Source of the DNA: Takakia lepidozioides
Taxonomy: Eukaryota; Streptophyta; Takakiopsida; Takakiales; Takakiaceae
Length of the DNA: 64,000 nucleotides
Reading direction: 5' to 3'
Assembly: GCA_030704615.1 (NCBI GenBank)
Contig: CM060734.1
Coordinates: 48,996,042-49,060,041, forward strand
Of this stretch, positions 61,110 through 64,000 are shown piece by piece (within the stretch, counting starts at the first letter, position 1; each line of letters starts with the position of its first letter). The translations under genes and the position numbers were made by a program. Below the pieces are notes generated by a model. That model worked only from the letters and a program-made list of their open reading frames with translations, did no database searches and was not told the origin of the DNA.

Positions 61110-64000
61110 ATGGCAGCGGTAGAATCAGAGACGTTGAAAGCAGAAAATGCACGGTTGACGGCCGAAATGACGTCAATGAAGAAAAAAATAATGTTAGCTA
61201 TGAAGAAGCAGAATGCAGAAGTCAAGGCAGCCCAACAGAAGGCTGCAGCTGCGGAAGCTGCCCTTGCGGCTGCCATGTCTGCCAGCCATAGTGAGTTCAA
61301 TTCCCATTCTGCAATTGAGGCCCCCTCCACCGGGATTGATGGAGTGGCTGTTTCTGGTTCCTCTCCTTCTCCTGCTTCTCCATATGGGAGGGTCTTTTCT
61401 TCTGGGAGAAGTGAGTTGACCGAGGTATCTTCAAATGGCGAGGAGGGAGGGGATGAAGCCAATGGTGAAACACAGGGTGAAATAGAACGGTTGAGAGTTG
61501 AATTGGTGAAGGAACGAGAGCAACATCAAAGCAGACAAGATGTGCTACTGCAGGAGAAGCAGCGTTTGGAGGATGACATGTTAAAATGTAGGTCCTATAT
61601 CCCGCCGCTGAACTCCCCCTTTTCTGTTACACATGAACTCGGGAAAGTCCAAGGCAAAGATGTAGAACTATAGTGTCTTCAACCCTGCAAGAGAACCATT
61701 GTATGCATCAAGAAGGAGAGAGGGTTGGTAGGCTGGATGATATAAAATAAAACTGGTAGAGAATGAGATTTAATTTGTACGATAGTGCTCAGCTCCTGGG
61801 ATGCAGAGCATTGTGACTGTTATTTTTATCTGGTTTCAATCCTTCACTGAATTATTGCATGTGCTTGTGAGATGATAGCCGATCATGAAATCAGGTGGTC
61901 CACCTTAGAGACAAAAGACTGATGCTAATCTGCTTGCTACATGGGAAGGTAAATGAGTGTAAAATGTTTGCCGGCACACAGGCAGTATCCATGATGTGCA
62001 CTATTTAAAAAGTGAAAACTGCAACTTGGTTGCATTAGTAGAAATGGAAAAAGGAAATTAGGAAAACCATGATAATCAGCAAGACAGCTACCCAGACTTG
62101 GCATGCATGCTATGGTATATACACAAAAGTCGTGAAACCTAGAACGAGAAGCCAGCTGTCCCTGTTCTAGAATTGAGTTGTCATGTATTTGCAGATGACA
62201 TCAGTGCTTGTGTTGGGTGCAGTGAGGGAGACAATGGAGTCAGATGCACGCCAAAGGTTGGAAGAAAGAGAGAAGCTTGAAGCGGAGTTGAGTACGGTGA
62301 AAGAAACTTCGCAGAAACGTATTGAGCAGCTTATTGAGGTGATTAAGTTTCAGTCTTGGTGCAATTCTATGGTTTATGAGGTTTCCTGCAACAGGTCATA
62401 TACATAAATTGCATATGGTGCTGCATATAGGGAAAGAGTGTGGGTTCTGTATTTAGTTGGTGATGAATGAGTTAGTATCCGGAGATGAGATGTTGAGCAG
62501 CACAAAATGCAATCTCACTGCAGAGCAATCAAAAGTTGGAGGCTCGGGTGGAGCACGTGTCCAAGGAAGGTGAGGAAACCAGTCGTGCATGCACCGACCT
62601 TTTGCAGCAAACTGAACGGTCAGCACTCCTGTCTGCCTAGCAAACTCAGAAAAGGGTGGACAATGAAGCAGCTTGATGGCTGAGGAACACAAATTCCGAG
62701 TATTTCATGTTTTTGCAAGGTGGTGTTGCAAGGAGTGCACCCCACCCTATGAGTCTAGGATCTGACTGGGGAAGGGGGACGCTGTCATGGTTGTTGTCTC
62801 TGCCTGAGCAGAGAGCTAGAGCTTAGGGGGTGTTGATTTGGAAAGTGGTGGGCTGGGTAGGATTTCCAAGGAGCTGGAGGAGACGCATGCAGCCCTTATC
62901 AAGGCACATCAGCAGGCGGAGGAGAAGGCTAAGGTTTATAAAACTCTGAAGTTTGACTGGCTTTCAGTAATGGCTTTAATGAACAGAAATGTCCCACTTT
63001 CACATTCATCATGCTGCTGGTTCAGAGGTGGTTGGTGTATGGACATCTTCATTGTTGCTTACAAGAAAGGAAATGACATTACTTGGAGGAAATAGGTGAA
63101 AGTTTGGACTAACCTATACAAGAAAATTACCTCCAGTGGAGGAAAGGGAAGGACATGACGTATAGTGAACAGACCAAACATATGAAGTATAACATTGTTG
63201 AAATGTGTTGAATGTGTTGAGGTCTATGGTGAATTGGCTAGATGATTGTAGACGATTCTCTATAGGGGTTATCTGGCCATATTTGATCCATTCTACAAAC
63301 ACTCGGTAGCCGCCTCAAAAATGGGATGCTACCTCAGGAATTGGAGCAGGTGGCTGCATCCCGGAAAGCAGCGCAGGATGGTCAGGAGGCCGCCCTAGGG
63401 CAGCTCATGGCGCACCTTCATGAGGTAACCAGCATGACCCCATCTATGCTTTCAACTAAAGAGGCTTTTAAGAATTTCCTGTTAACTCTGAAATGCATGC
63501 CAGTTCCTTGTCTCTGTTCTATTCTCTCATGGAATATACCCCTGCAGACTATCAGTGCTCCTCTGTTCTCTTATGTGTCATAGGGTGAGTAGCTTAGCTA
63601 CTAAATGCTAGTGGGTACAGCTGGTGCTATACAGGATGTGAGATAGAGAGGGAGAGGAAGGATACTCACTTGCAGGAATATGTTTTTCTACAGATGGAGG
63701 CTGCTGTTGCTTCACATGGGGGTGAGGTGAGCCAGTCTTGATACTGGGGGATGCTTCTCACATTGCAATATGCTGCTACTTAACAACAAGCTGCCCAGTT
63801 CTTTCTTGTACACAATCATCTGCTGCATTTGCGAGCAGTAGCTTATGACTGTGTCTAACCAAGAATGCGGTGAACAGCAATTGGCTTGTGTTGCAGGAGA
63901 CACTGTTTGTACCAGGAGTTTCGCAATCTGTGATTGAGTGGAAGTTGGTGCTGTTGTGTTATGTGTCTGGTACAGGAAGCAGGAGGCAAGGAGGCCCAAG
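61110..64000 (+). CDS. Coiled-coil protein, golgin-like (partial, 3' end outside window)
   Basis: In-phase exons: 61110..61587, 62223..62338, 62524..62618, 62861..62933, 63338..63424, 63694..63726 and 63976..>64000 (at least 302 aa). The product is almost all heptad-like, charged helix: ETLKAENARLTAEMTSMKKK, a Ser/Pro linker about 55-110, then GEIERLRVELVKEREQHQSR, ARQRLEEREKLEAELSTVKE, ISKELEETHAALIKAHQQAE and ELEQVAASRKAAQDGQEAAL. No signal peptide or membrane helix is seen. Long coiled coils of this type are typical of golgins and tethers, but the GRIP or other targeting domain would be beyond the window, so the family is not proven. An apparent stop at 62638 lies in an intron if the donor CG|GTCAGC at 62619 is used. 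That choice joins exon 3 to exon 4 in phase. The last partial exon is the least certain. Confidence 0.68.

Noticed and set aside
62638-62640. In-frame TAG suggesting that the coiled-coil gene is a pseudogene
   Set aside because: A donor CG|GTCAGC at 62619 and acceptor GGGTAG at 62855-62860 remove it and join the flanking coiled-coil segments in phase.

Overview
This window is nuclear DNA of a green plant, most likely a land plant. The protein-coding genes are intron-split with GT..AG junctions and introns of roughly 80 to 700 bp. Their products are plant-typical: a GIGANTEA C-terminus, a subfamily XI (UNE12/LRL) bHLH factor, an EUL/R40-type lectin, a receptor-like-kinase domain, a plant HMA-domain protein and a CYP37/38-like lumenal exon. 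A possible PPR-DYW fragment and a ClpB/HSP101 pseudogene point the same way. GIGANTEA argues against a Physcomitrium-type moss. The mix of short introns and hAT, Harbinger, LINE and SINE debris does not identify the species.

Layout. 1-873 (+): last two exons of GIGANTEA. 2.9-3.4 kb: broken LINE RNase H. 5.5-7.0 kb (+): a probable but unassigned membrane-protein gene. 7-21 kb: gene-poor and AT-rich, with a poly(A)-ended retrocopy (~10.0-10.4 kb), two copies of a very short SINE-like element (10.9 and 11.6 kb), a ClpB pseudogene (13.1-13.8 kb), a small Harbinger-type element (17.8-18.2 kb) and a tRNA-derived SINE pair (18.3-18.8 kb). 21.4-25.2 kb (-): a complete six-exon bHLH gene with a GC-rich 5' region. 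28.3-28.8 kb: a ~74-bp minisatellite. 31.7-32.6 kb (+): an EUL lectin gene, convergent with a six-exon NAT9-type acetyltransferase gene (33.1-35.8 kb, -). 36.1-36.3 kb: a 51-bp tandem repeat. 39.1-39.8 kb (+): an HMA-domain protein gene. 40.6-42.8 kb: a Harbinger MITE with TAA target duplication, then a hAT element nested inside another hAT element, both with 8-bp target duplications. 43-52 kb: gene-poor, with degenerate tandem repeats (47-48 kb) and a repeat-containing hypothetical ORF (48.8-49.4 kb). 52.4-53.6 kb (+): a receptor-like kinase domain with degenerate catalytic motifs. 54.3-54.5 kb (-): an orphan CYP37/38-like exon. 56.1-60.0 kb (-): a complete ten-exon ribophorin I (OST1) gene. 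61.1-64.0 kb (+): the 5' part of a coiled-coil protein gene, head-to-head with OST1 and running off the window.

The genes form no operon or pathway cluster. They are independent housekeeping or regulatory loci: circadian timing, transcription, ER N-glycosylation, N-terminal acetylation and lectin/stress. Repeat-rich DNA separates them. I see no CRISPR array, rRNA, canonical tRNA gene or organellar gene set. The most distinctive observations are the nested hAT insertion with both target duplications legible, the ~70-94 bp SINE-like family with target duplications, and the predicted pseudokinase.
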